Assembly: GCA_009801085.1 (NCBI GenBank)
Contig: VNWV01000010.1
Location: 558,001 to 622,000 of the forward strand
DNA from: Lasiodiplodia sp. COLG20
Lineage: Eukaryota; Ascomycota; Dothideomycetes; Botryosphaeriales; Botryosphaeriaceae
Direction of reading: 5' to 3'
Length of the DNA: 64,000 nt
Position numbers and translations under genes: made by a program. Shown here piece by piece: positions 46,838-57,288 of the stretch. How positions within the stretch are numbered: the stretch's first letter is position 1; each line of letters starts with the position of its first letter. The notes beneath the pieces were generated by a model. The model saw only the letters and a program-made list of their open reading frames with translations. It made no database searches and was not told the DNA's origin.

Positions 46838-46914
46838 AGCCGAGCGTGCGGAGCAGACCATTTGCCTTAAAAAAAAAAGCCGAAAGTGCGGAGCATACCA
46901 CTTGCGTTACAAAA
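46838..46914 (+). repeat. Imperfect tandem direct repeat, ~37 bases x 2
   Basis: The two units (46838-46873 and 46878-46914) share AGCCGA..GTGCGGAGCA.ACCA.TTGC.TTA with a few substitutions and end in A-rich sequence. Confidence 0.75.
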
Positions 46915-46933
46915 GGCTGGACGAATTAACATG

Positions 46934-47057
46934 CAAGGCAGAGACCGTGGGCCTGGTAACGAAGGGAATCACTACAGGCGGCGGAGGACGAATCAGCGGC
47001 AGCGGCATATACAAGGCAGAGACCGTAAGCCTACAGATTAGTAGCAGAGGGAATCAC
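46934..47057 (+). repeat. Direct repeat pair around a ~40-base spacer
   Basis: CAAGGCAGAGACCGT begins both 46934-46972 and 47012-47057, and both end in GGGAATCAC after a short variable part. Confidence 0.7.
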
Positions 47058-47666
47058 ATTCCTGTAGCACTGCCCCGTCAGTAAGCTGTAGCTGGCGGGA
47101 GCGATTCGCAAAAACCTAATCAGAATAATGCATGACAAGCACAAGGCTTTGAGAATTAAGCCTGATGCTTCGTTACTACCCCCCAGCTGCGGAACAGAGC
47201 CACGCAGGTGCCCTGCAGAGGGTGCATTGGCCTAGCGCGGGCTGTCAAGTGCATGTGGGTTGGTGGATGCAGCGCAGCAAAAGCGACGCAGTCCGCATGC
47301 TGTGTTGTAACGCACCGCATTCACCTCCCTGACAAGGACGCTACAAATCCCCAGATTTCCCGCTTTGAAAGCAATTTGCCTATGCCCACTTTTCGCGCTA
47401 CTCCTCAATGAAAAGAAAGATGAATGAATAACTATCTTTAATCGAAGTTTTTAGAGATAAAAAAATCTAACAAATGGAGTATTGTGGAGTATTGTGCACT
47501 GAGGCTCAGTATGTATACTAGTGCAGTGCACATAGCGAGTCTCTGAACTAACCCGCAAAGGGATAGTCCACGGACTCAAACAGAAGCCCCCGCGAAAATA
47601 TCTACTAGTCTGAGTACATACAAAGTTATATGCATGGCGATATTATGGGTCTGCGTTGAGCGCCTA

Positions 47667-48134
47667 CTACTTTTTTAGCCTCCGCAAGCTCGCTATCTCT
47701 TCCCAATCTGCTGTTTCTACCAATGATGCTTCAAAGGGTGATTGATATGATGACAGGTACATCACTGCCTCGATGTCTCCCTCTGTAAATTGTGTGAGCA
47801 CTAATCCAATGATTTCTTAGATCTAGTCATGCAGGAGAGATCAAAACTTACCTCTTTGCTCGTCTTTCCGAAAATTCTGAAGTAAATGGTCGATGATTTG
47901 AAATGCGCTTTCCATGTACGTGCTGCGACGGTAGCAATACCCAATAAATGGGATGAATACCATGGCTACGAGAGAGGCAAGAGCAAGCTTGGCCTCGACA
48001 GACCATTCATGAGGCAGGGGAGAATACGAGGGCATGATCGACTGAGTGCCTGGACAAAAATTGTTAGGATGTGGGAGGGCGGAACGTGAAACAATAATCA
48101 CACCGTTAAGGTATTCGTTTGAGCTTGGAGCCAT
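47667..48134 (-). CDS. Tandem single-TM family protein, copy 3 (unrecognised family)
   Basis: Three exons (48134-48104, 48049-47852, 47782-47667), both introns in phase 1, give 114 residues. The order is MAPSSNEYLN, a Ser/Pro linker, EWSVEAK, the helix LALASLVAMVFIPFIGYCY, RR, an amphipathic linker ending FRKDEQR, and the C-terminal block SPFEASLVETADWEEIASL. Introns have CCTAAC and GGATTAG-like branches with CCAG and ACAG acceptors. It is the closest relative of copy 1: even the last-exon DNA is alike. In the chosen frame the sequence stays open upstream of the ATG to an acceptor-like TTTTTTCTCCTCTAG near 48243. An extra 5' exon, perhaps with a signal sequence, is therefore possible. Confidence 0.65.
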
Positions 48135-49459
48135 CTGCAGCAGATATGTGTTCTCTGGTGGTACAGTTACAGCTGATTGAGTTGGAATGGCGTTGGAATT
48201 CGAAATTTGAAGGTAATTACTAAGATGGGCATGCCTAGAGGAGAAAAAAGCGTCACCGCACTCAGAAAAGCAGTGGTTTTATCTCAGGTGCAACGGGGGA
48301 TCTGCACGGTCGGAGTCAGGGCTCCAGCGGGCCAGTAAACTTGCTGCCGGGGGCTGTGAGGGAGGCGATTACGGGGTAGCATGGTCTCGATCGGTAGCAG
48401 CCAGACACAATGAGGGCACTTATTGGCTCCTTGGTGGCGCGGTCGGCCGTGTACAACATGATTGCGCAGAGCTGCAGCCACAAGCTAGGCCATGACGTAA
48501 CAGAGCATTCCACCGTTATAAGAAGCAGCGCTCGCACCCAAAGCCTCTGGCTGTTAGGCGATCGATTTATTCCACTTAGTCTGTGTCCCAACATTCAGAA
48601 CATGATGCCGCGAGAGATTACAAGTGTCGGGGCTCACGTTGGTGGCAGAAGTCGTAGCCAATCAAGTAAGCGTCGTATCAGTGAGCTATCAGTCTCCCAT
48701 CACAGGCACCATAATCACTGCTTCTGCCTGGGTTGCACCACCATGATCCAGCCGAGTCCACGACTGGCCCTCCCATTGGCGCAGCGATACTTTTGTTTCA
48801 GCCTCTTCAATTCGCGCCCGACCACCTTCGCAGCTGGGTGTAGCACACTTGCCTCTATCTACCCTGACTAAATAGACACAGCTCCATCTTTACTTCGCCT
48901 TATCGCCTGTTTTCATAGATTCCGCTGGAAAGGCCGAGCTGAAAGTGCTTGTGTGAAGAAGTGCTACTAGCCTACTGAGCAATTTTCAACAGAAAAGCTC
49001 CCCGTCCAAAGTACCAGGCACTAAAGCCTCTTTTATCGCAGTGTTGCCATTTCGGATTTTTCTACAGATCAAACAAAAAGATGATCGGACCAAAGGGACA
49101 ACATATACCAGAATAGATGAGTACTTCTCCCACCCGCTTTTGCTTTACGTTTTAGGCTCTATTCACGCTAAAGGTTGCAGCTCCAAGTGCATCAACAAGG
49201 ATTAACGGAAACATGCATTAGGAATTTTACCCTACAGAGCGCTCTTCGGGAAAAAGGCGCTCCCGAGATTTTTAACTATGGGAGAGCACGGCGGCGATTG
49301 GGCCTTATTGGTCTCTAAAGTGCATTCAATCGGAATTTTGCAATCCTGGGGAGTGTGGCTCTCGATTCAACTACTTAATTCAGCACCATACCTTTACAAG
49401 GCAGTTTCGCATTTGCGATATTATAGAAAGCCATGACAGATTCGTATATACAAAGAACT
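48135..49459. other. Spacer within the paralog cluster
   Basis: A fragment at about 48400-48440 (minus) reads TKEPISALI, like the start of the copy 4 membrane segment, but no full copy follows. No complete gene is supported. Confidence 0.4.
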
Positions 49460-49941
49460 TCAATCACGACATCGCCTCAGATCAGATAATGCAGCTCCAC
49501 TCCAAGCCCCCTGAGCTAAGCGAGCCTCTTCTTCCGGTGAGACATCGGTGTACCTTGGCAAGATATCGTTGTAATGCATTCTCCTTCGCCAGTCTCTGCT
49601 AAGCCTGCTCATGAGACCTTGCGGAAGACAGTCAGCATTGTTTCTTTAGGGATTGCTGCACTATATTTAAATTGTTGAGACTTCTCAACTGCCCTACCGG
49701 GCTCTCCACCACCCTGTCTCTGAGATGAATCAAACACCAACTTACTGAGAGAGAAGTTCAATCCAAGCCTCCATCCATACCTAAGTTTAGGATAGCACTT
49801 CCGGAAAGCGAACCTGGCGCAGGGAATCATGACCATGAGGTGTAACGCAATGAGTGCGATTATTGGTTCCTTGCTCCATGGAGAGGGATTGCTTGTTTCT
49901 GCTGATGACTGTCGGGCTGCATCTGTTGTTTGGTCTTCCAT
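49460..49941 (-). CDS. Tandem single-TM family protein, copy 4 (unrecognised family)
   Basis: Two exons (49941-49746 and 49617-49460), joined in phase 1 over a 128-base intron with a perfect GTAAGT donor and a GCTGAC branch, give 117 residues. The N-terminus is acidic and Ser-rich (MEDQTTDAARQSSAETSNPS), followed by PWSKEPIIALIALHLMVMIP as motif and membrane helix, then a basic linker. The last exon contains HYNDILPRYTDVSPEEEARL and AQGAWSGAALSDLRR, matching copy 2 most closely. The splice is supported because it exposes this shared C-terminal motif. The CAACAG just after the start corresponds to the intron 1 acceptor of the other copies. Confidence 0.68.
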
Positions 49942-51312
49942 GGCGGTTTCAGGTCGATGGATGATAGAGGAAAATGTGGGATGTCGAGAAGAATTTGAGT
50001 ATAAGTTCCGGAGGCGGGGCGAGAGTGTATAATATAGATGTCTACAACATGGTTGAAGAACCAAACTCGCCTGGTTGGTTTCGTGCCCGTGAAGGATTTT
50101 CCCCCCTGTCCGCACGCTTGGGGGAAAACCCGTCTGGATGATTTTGACGCGGGGGCAAACGCAGGACCATCAGAGATATATTTCCGGCGCAACGAAGGCG
50201 AATCAGCACCTCAGCCTGGCTCAGAGGCTGTGCACTGCACCACCAGCGGACCCTCCCGGACAATCTTCAACCGACTCTCCTGCCAGCAACTTGCGTGACC
50301 CGCAGTGCAGTGCTCGGGAGCGGAGTGTCACTCTTGCCGCCCCATGGACAGGCTGCCTTTCACCGCGCCGCCACATTGCCACTTTGAGCCAAGATCATCA
50401 TCGACCACGAGATGGCTTACTGTGCAGTTAGACCGGTCTTGCACCATCATTACTGCGTTGCCCGTGAAGGTCGGGAGTTATCGAAGCGGACCAATGAAAA
50501 TGGAAGTTCCGAACTGGCACCAGTTCATAAGTAGCATGCTTATTGGCCATCTAGTTGGCAGGGAACGTCAAGGCCGGGGGGCGGGGGGCTATCGAAGCGG
50601 TCCAATGAAAATGAAAGTTCCGAACTGGCACCAGTTCATAAGTAGCATGCTTATTGGTCATTCAAATGACAGGGAGCGTCAAGGCTGACAGCGAGGGCTT
50701 CTAAGGAGCAAGGGGTACTCAAGTTTCGTTAAGATACCCATCGGGGGTTTCGTCCTGGCGACAGAGCCAGCTGGCAGCCTCAATACAAGCGCGAACGATG
50801 CAGAGCACACTCGATCCAGTTAGCGCCCTGAAACCCTACTGGTGATTCCTGCTTCAATCCATGACTGACGCACCTTGGCATCGCACAGCATGATAAGCGG
50901 CGCGTAGAACTCTGCCTTGTGTCTTCCGGAACCCCCGGACAGCCGGTTGTCAGCATGAGGCTGGAGCAGCCGCTTTCGAGGGGCAAGGATGAAAACCTCC
51001 GGATCGGGAGTTCTTTCTCATGTATAGCAGTCTAGGACCATTTTATCTCGTCAACGTCATCATATATTTTTCATTTCTGCCGTCTATCAACGTTAAGAAA
51101 GGGGGAAATAAAAAGAAGAGGAAAAAAGGTATCTCTCAGGGAGCCCAAGGACCTGCACTTCTACAACCCACGCGCCGCGTCATGCATCATCCAACAACTC
51201 ACAAGCAAGTCTACTCCATCTCTTCCCAGTCCGACTATGCTTTTTCTCTTCTTCAACGCCGTCATCTCAGTCATTCATCAAAAACAACAACCTCTAATCT
51301 TTTTAAGGGCAT
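49942..51312. other. Intergenic region with a tandem repeat
   Basis: Apart from the two 96-base repeat units at 50479-50685 I see no feature. The last ~300 bases lie beyond the 3' end of the phosphoglycerate mutase gene. Confidence 0.45.
50479..50685 (+). repeat. Tandem direct repeat, 96 bases x 2, period 111
   Basis: Units 50479-50574 and 50590-50685 start TATCGAAGCGG and end GTCAAGGC, and differ at roughly ten sites. Each contains the palindrome AACTGGCACCAGTT and an AGCATGCT palindrome. The 15-base spacer is G-rich. Confidence 0.85.
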
Positions 51313-53052
51313 TTACGACTTGACAAGAAGGCTGTGACCGGTCATCTCCTCAGGCTGGGACAGACCCATGACGGCGAGGACGGTAGGGGCGACGTCACCG
51401 AGAACGCCGTCGGACTTCTTCAGGCTGTAGTTCTTGGGAGCGTTGGCCATGACGAAGGGAACCTTGTTGGTCGTGTGCGAGGTCTTGGGCTTGCCCTCCT
51501 CGTTGAGCATCTCCTCGGCGTTACTGTATCCCGAAATTAGCAATTGCTTCGATCAATGGGCTGCAAAGTCGACGATAACTCACCCGTGATCGGCAGTGAT
51601 GAAGAGGGTGTAGCCGCTCTTGACGCACTGCTCGTAGATGACACCAATGGCCTTGTCGGTCTCGGCGACACCCTTGATGGCGGCCTCGTAGACACCGGTG
51701 TGGCCGACCATGTCAGGCGGGGCGAAGTTGTTCATGATGAAGTCGAACTTGCCCTCCCGGATGCGCTCGGCAACCTTCTCGGCGACACCCATGGCGCTCA
51801 TCGTGGGCTGAAGGTCGTAGGTAGCAACCCTCGGCGACGGAATCATGTCGCGGATCTCGTTGTCGAACTGCTTCTCAACGCCACCGTTGAAGAAGAATGT
51901 GACGTGAGCGTACTTCTCCGTCTCGGCGATGTGGCACTGGTGGGTGCCCTGCTTGCCGAGCCACTCGGCCAGGACGTTGCCCATCTTCTGAGGAGGGAAG
52001 GCAACGGGGAAGGTGTACTTGGGGTTGTATTGGGTCATGTTGGTGAGGGCAATGTTCTTGGGGTAGGGGAAGTCGGGCTTGGGCGAGCGGTCGAAGTCAC
52101 CCATGAGCTGCGTAATCTCGCGGACACGGTCGGAGCGGTAGTTGAAGAAGAAGAGGGTGTCGTCGTCTAGTGCCCAGTTAGCCATGCACACTACAAAGTT
52201 TAAGCGACGAAAGATGCTTACCCTGGATTCTCCTCTCGTCACCGCCAACGATGATGGGCTTCAGGAACTCGTCAGTCTCACCAGCCTCGTATCTGGCCTT
52301 GACGGTAGCGAGCGGGTCGTCGCTCTTCTCGCCCTCGCCCTGAACAAGACCCTTGAGAGCAACCTCGATTCTGTCCCACCTCTTGTCGCGGTCCATGGCG
52401 TAGTAACGACCAACAACGGTGGCGATCTCGCCCAGGCCAATCTCCTTGGTCGCCTTGATCAGGTTCTCGAGGTGGCCGGCACCCGACTTGGGGTCGGTGT
52501 CACGGCCATCGCCGAAGAAGTGGATGAAGACCTTGGGGACGCCCTGCTCCTTGGCGAGCTTGAGCAGCGCCAGCAGGTGGTTGATGTGGGAGTGGACACC
52601 GCCGTCGGAGACGAGACCGAGGAAGTGCAGGCGGCCGTTGCCGTTCTTGGCCCTCGCGAACGAGTTCGTGATGTTCTCAACGTTCTTGAGCTCGCCCTTC
52701 TTGATGGTCTGATCAATGCGGACGACATCCTGCCAGACGACACGGCCAGCGCCGATGTTCAAGTGGCCGACCTCGCTGTTGCCCATAAGGCCCTCGGGCA
52801 GGCCGACGGCCAACGACGATGCCTCAATCTCAGTGTAGCCCTGGGTGATCTCGGAGCCCGGACGCTTGAACTCGTCCATGACAGGGGTCTCGGCGGCGAG
52901 GATGGCATCGCCCTCCTTGGGCGACTTCTCGCTGGCGATTCCCCAGCCGTCGATGACGACTAAAAGCGCGGCTGCGTCAGTAGGGCTGAACACTATGTTG
53001 TCCCGCGTGGGCCAGACTTACTCAGAACGGCCTTCTGGTCAACCTTAGCCAT
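51313..53052 (-). CDS. gpmI: 2,3-bisphosphoglycerate-independent phosphoglycerate mutase
   Basis: Four exons (53052-53022, 52959-52222, 52166-51584, 51523-51313) encode 520 residues, the usual iPGM length. It interconverts 3- and 2-phosphoglycerate in glycolysis using manganese. Motifs include VIDGWGI with a metal-binding Asp, the phospho-acceptor Ser72 in GNSEVGHLNIGAGR, HFFGDGRDTDP, FNYRSDRVREI, NNFAPPDMVGHTG and the late ITADHGN metal site, which is completed across intron 3. All introns are 55-62 bases with standard donors. Filamentous fungi typically use this enzyme type, unlike the cofactor-dependent mutase of S. cerevisiae. Confidence 0.96.
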
Positions 53053-53762
53053 TTTTGTTGGATTTGGACTCGTGGGGCTGAATGCAGCTGCGAGGAGTGA
53101 GGTGTCAGCGGGCAAGCTTCGCAGGACGCTTCGGGCGGCTCAGCCAACCTTTTTAGGGCGCTTGGACTCTCGGATAGTAGGGGATGTGGTGTGCTGAGAG
53201 TCTCTCGATATCACGCAGTGGGGTGTTTTCTTTTCAACAGACGCGGCGATCATCGGCGGGCGGGAGGGGCAGCGCCGCCCGCTGGAAAGGGCCGACGTCA
53301 CAAAGTCGCGGCCGCGCCCGATGGGAATGCACTCAACCAACCACCCTCCGAGACAGCCTCACCCCCGTGGCGCCGCCATTCGCCCTGTTCCCCCCTTCCG
53401 CTCGCTTCAAGGCGTGCTCCTGCTCCACCCACCTGTGCTGATACACTCTCGGCGCGTCCCACCCTGCGTGCTCTGCGCACTGCTGCTCGCCTCGACCCGC
53501 CCAGGCCCGCGCGCTCTTTTTTTCTCGCATCGTTCGTTCCTTGCGGGCCGCGCGCATCTCATCAGCTCAGCAGATAGAGGGTTCCCGGGCCACCTCGCTC
53601 ACTCCCATTGGGCCGGCCGCCGGATCCTGCCACAGGAGTCACCTACCACCACAAGCGCAGCTTACTACTACCTCGAATACAACCCTAACCTTCCCGAGGT
53701 CCGTCCCCTCCAAAGCACCCTCCCGCGCCGACACCCCCCGCGTGCCGCATCCTCCGACAATC
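53053..53762. other. Divergent promoter between iPGM and Med9
   Basis: This GC-rich spacer holds frames without features. It should contain both promoters and the C-rich leader of the Med9 gene. Confidence 0.5.
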
Positions 53763-54446
53763 ATGGCCGCAACTGGCACGCCTCGGTTGTCGACCTACTC
53801 GACGCCTGCGACACCCGCCAACCGCGGCCTATCCGTCGCGCCGGCCGGCAGTGCGCAGGCTTCGCAGCTGCTACAGCAACAACAGCAAGCGCAGGCGCAG
53901 GCGCCGCCGCTTCCTCCGCCTGCGACCTTTGACGTGTTGCCTCACCTGCACGCGTTGCTCAACAGGTTGCTGATCCAAAAACCCACGGACGCCGCGCAGC
54001 AACAGCAGGCAGGTGAGGATGGAGGGAAAGCAGCAGCAGGTGGTGGAGAGGAAGGGAGCAAGTCTGGAGGCAGTGGAGGTGGAGGTACTGCAGGTGCTGC
54101 ATCAGGCGCTGGCGCCGGTGCAGGCGCATCATCGTCGTCCGCCGACCCCGACGCGCAGCCGCTCGAAATACATCAGCTAGCGGCGGCATCCAGCGCGCTC
54201 AAGGTACGGCTGCAGAAGGCGCGTCAGGCGTGCGCACGCCTGGGCGATATGGATCGGACCGTGGACGAGCAGCAGGAAGAAATTGATGAGCTGGAGGAGA
54301 GAGTGAGCAAGCTGAAGGCGGTACTTGAGGACATGGGTGTCGGTGCAACAACAACGGCGGCAGCGGCGGCGGAGTCGCGGGCGGTGACTGTTGCTGGTGG
54401 AGACGGGGGCAACGAGATGGTGCTGAGGGACGTAAGGCCGATTTAA
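53763..54446 (+). CDS. MED9: Mediator complex subunit 9
   Basis: This is a single-exon protein of 227 residues. Med9 (yeast Cse2) is a middle-module Mediator subunit that helps RNA polymerase II recruitment. The family core is in two parts: PPPATFDVLPHLHALLNRLL near residue 55, and the helical LEIHQLAAASSALKVRLQKA followed by DRTVDEQQEEIDELEERV, a coiled coil. Between them lies a Gly/Ala/Ser-rich insertion and poly-Gln, usual in fungal orthologs. The ATG sits in a good context (CAATCATGGCC). Longer in-frame upstream sequence is leader-like and was not used. Confidence 0.85.
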   Translation: MAATGTPRLSTYSTPATPANRGLSVAPAGSAQASQLLQQQQQAQAQAPPLPPPATFDVLPHLHALLNRLLIQKPTDAAQQQQAGEDGGKAAAGGGEEGSKSGGSGGGGTAGAASGAGAGAGASSSSADPDAQPLEIHQLAAASSALKVRLQKARQACARLGDMDRTVDEQQEEIDELEERVSKLKAVLEDMGVGATTTAAAAAESRAVTVAGGDGGNEMVLRDVRPI

Positions 54447-55423
54447 GAATTGGCGATGCTTCGCGATCATGCTTTAACGACAACTGGGAAAGAAAGTGTA
54501 AAAGCCGACTCCCAATTGGTACGTCTAACGCTTTTCAACCCCTTTATGGGTAAGTCTGTTTACGCAAGTAGTCACCGTCCCCAAAAGCGAGCAGAGGCTC
54601 CAAGCTTCAAGGTGCAACGACACGCCATTCGCGAGGCCAATGCCCTTCTCAAACGCAGGAATGAATCCCGAGCCGAGCTACAAAACTCAGGGCCGCGGGT
54701 GTGGCTGTTCGCGGGCACGTGGCGTCGGGTTCCATTTGTACGGACGTATGTACAGCTCTCGGAGTCGCCTACCAGACTTGCTTCCGAAGATCGGGCGGAA
54801 GTGGCGGACCGTTGGGTTTGACAACGAATGCGGTGCGTCAACGTTCGCTAACGTCCGCCCCAACGTTGCGGCGGATGAGATAATGAAACGCCGTTGCCGA
54901 CGAGGCCAGAAGGCTCGGGATTGGAGACATGGATCCAATAACCTCATTCATTTTCGCGCTATGTATCCACTTATCTATGATCAGCAAAATCGACGATCTG
55001 TTCTCTCATGCTTGATTCAGGATCATGCCATGCTTCCACTTTGAGAAAGTACACGTCGTACATGATTCGTGGCAAATGGACCACTTGAGACCGGTCCCAT
55101 GCGGCTGGAATCTTTTGAGTGAGGCGAAGGCCACTCTGGACGATCAATTCGAAATTTTCAACAAAGGATTCGATCACGGTCGAAGCACAGGATGTTTGGA
55201 ACTCTCATATCAAGGTAAAAGTGCCATTTGATGTCCAGAGTCTATCTACAACCCATTTTCCGGCTTTGAAAGCTTCTATATCAAATCGATGGAAATTATC
55301 ATGACCTCATGGCGTGGTAAGGATGCAAGTGGTAATAGAAAGAGAAGAGAAAAAGAAAATCGCCCATAATACCAAACTCCCATGTGATCCGCTTTTCATA
55401 GTACAAGGAAAGATCAAGCCGCC
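54447..55423. other. Convergent intergenic region
   Basis: This is the 3' flank of both Med9 (plus) and pyruvate decarboxylase (minus). No gene is supported. Confidence 0.5.
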
Positions 55424-57288
55424 TTACTCAAGGTTGCGCTTGGCAGCAGCATCAGCAGTAAGCATCAGAGCAGCAGGCGCGTCATCGCGAGGCATGTAGA
55501 GCTCGACGAAGCGGAGCTTCTTGCTCACGTTGAAGTCCTCGTCGGCGAAGAGCTGGTTGAGCTCGTCCTTGGTCTTGATCTGGTAGGTGGCGTACTGCTC
55601 GGGCCTGGCACCGAAGGCGGCGGGGAGGTCCTTGTAGTTCCAGTTCTGGATGTCGTTGTACTCGGCCTCCCATCCGTGAATGCAGCGCTCAATGGTGTAG
55701 CCATCGTTGCAGATGACGAAGATGATGGGGTTGAGGTCCCTGCGGATCATGGTGGAAACCTCCTGGGCGGTCAGCTGGAAGGAACCGTCACCAGTGAAGA
55801 GGATGGTGCGGTCGCGACCAAGCTCCTTGGCGGCGAGAGCGGCACCCTGCAGACAGCCAGTGGCGTAACCAATGGAGCCCCAGAGAACTTGAGAGATGGC
55901 GGTGACACCCTTGGGGAAGCGGGTCTCCCAGATACCGAAGTTGGCGGTACCGGTCTCAGTGATGACGATATCGTTCTCACGCAGCCACTGGCCGACGCGA
56001 GGCCAGAGCCAGGCCTGGGTGATGGTGGGGTCTGTGCTCTCGGCAACAGCCTTGGGGACGGTGTTGCTGGGGACGGGGCCGCCCTGGATGCTGAGCTGGG
56101 GCAGGCGGGCAGTGACCTTGGAGAGGACACCGTTCATGCGGACACCAGGGTATTCCGAGTACTTGACGGTGACACCGTAGCTGTGGAAGTCGATGGTGTT
56201 GAGCTGCGAAGTGCGGTAGGTGAAGCCAGTGGTGTTGAAGTCAGACTTGACAGCGCCAATGCTGATGATCAGATCGGCAGACTCGACACGCTCGCGGACA
56301 CCGGCGTTGGAGCCGTCACCAGCGTACACACCACCGTAGTTGGGGAGGGTCTCGTTCACTGCGCTCTTGCCCATGGGAGCGACGAAAGTGGGGATGCCAG
56401 ACTTCCTGATCAGGGCGTCGGTCTCCTCCAGAGCCCTGTGCCTGATGGCGCAAGCATCAACGAGGATGACAGGGTTCTTGGCGGCCTGGAGGTACTTGAG
56501 AACGACCTCGACGACGTAGTCCTCCTTCTCCTCGGGGTTGGGCGAGAACTCGAGGTTCAGGGGGGTCTTCAGGCGCTCACCCTCGATCTTCTTGGTGACA
56601 ATGTCGGAGGGCAGGGCAATGTAGACGGGACGGGAGAGGATGTAGCACTTCTTGATGGCATCGTCGATCAGGGTGGCAGCCTCGTGGGGGTCGTTGAGCA
56701 TGGACATGGCGCAAGAGACCTTGCGGCTCATGTCGGCGAACGAGTTGAAGTCGCCATTGCCCAGGGTGTGGTGGAGCAGGAGGTTGTTCTTCTGGGCAGC
56801 GGTGGTGGGGTAACCGACAATGTGGACGACGGGAACGTATTCCGAGTAGGCACCAGCAATGGCGTTGATGGCAGACAGCTCACCGACACCGAAGGTGGTG
56901 ACAATGGCAGAGATGCCCTTGATTCTGGCGTAGCCATCGGCGGCGTAGCCTGCAGGGGGGTTAGCGGGGAGCTCCCGAGGCAGCCGGGCGGGGCAGGCGG
57001 CACTTACCAGCATTGAGCTCGTTGACGTTGCCAACCCAGTTGAGACCGCACTTGGGCAGGTAGTCGAGGGCAACCAGGTTGTAGTCACCGGGAAGACCGT
57101 GGACAGAGCGAACACCGACCTGGTGCAGACGGCGGAAGAGGTACTGTGGCTGGTGAGCTACGATAGAGCGAGGAGCTTGGGGCAGGGGGAGGACCAACCT
57201 CAGCCACGTCCATGGGCTGCTTGAGCTCCCGGGTACGGATGTCCGGGGTGCTCGCGCCGGTAGGCAGAGGAGTGGTGGCGCCGCTCAT
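55424..57288 (-). CDS. PDC: Pyruvate decarboxylase
   Basis: Three exons (57288-57199, 57143-57008, 56949-55424) encode 583 residues. The enzyme converts pyruvate to acetaldehyde and CO2 with thiamine diphosphate in the cytosol. The catalytic glutamate is in [14 protein letters not shown], restored across intron 2. The paired histidines are in [11 protein letters not shown], and the cofactor motif runs from [12 protein letters not shown] to VICNDGY. The N-terminal extension ([20 protein letters not shown]) is longer than in yeast but common in filamentous ascomycetes. Intron 1 uses a GTTGGT donor. It lies 1 kb past Med9, near the phosphoglycerate mutase gene of the same pathway. Confidence 0.96.

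Larger units (their letters stand above)
46537..47666. other. Repeat-bearing spacer within the paralog cluster
   Basis: Two pairs of short direct repeats lie at 46838-47057 (listed separately). An 8-base inverted repeat, GTGCACTG/CAGTGCAC, sits at 47494-47531 beside a tandem GGAGTATTGT doublet. No gene is supported. Confidence 0.5.

Noticed and set aside
48316..48594. Possible fifth copy of the single-TM family
   Set aside because: Only a short stretch (TKEPISALI) resembles copy 4; there is no membrane helix pattern after it and no C-terminal motif.
55676..57016. 446-codon plus-strand frame opposite pyruvate decarboxylase
   Set aside because: Antisense of a strongly conserved enzyme with high third-position GC, which commonly opens the opposite frame.
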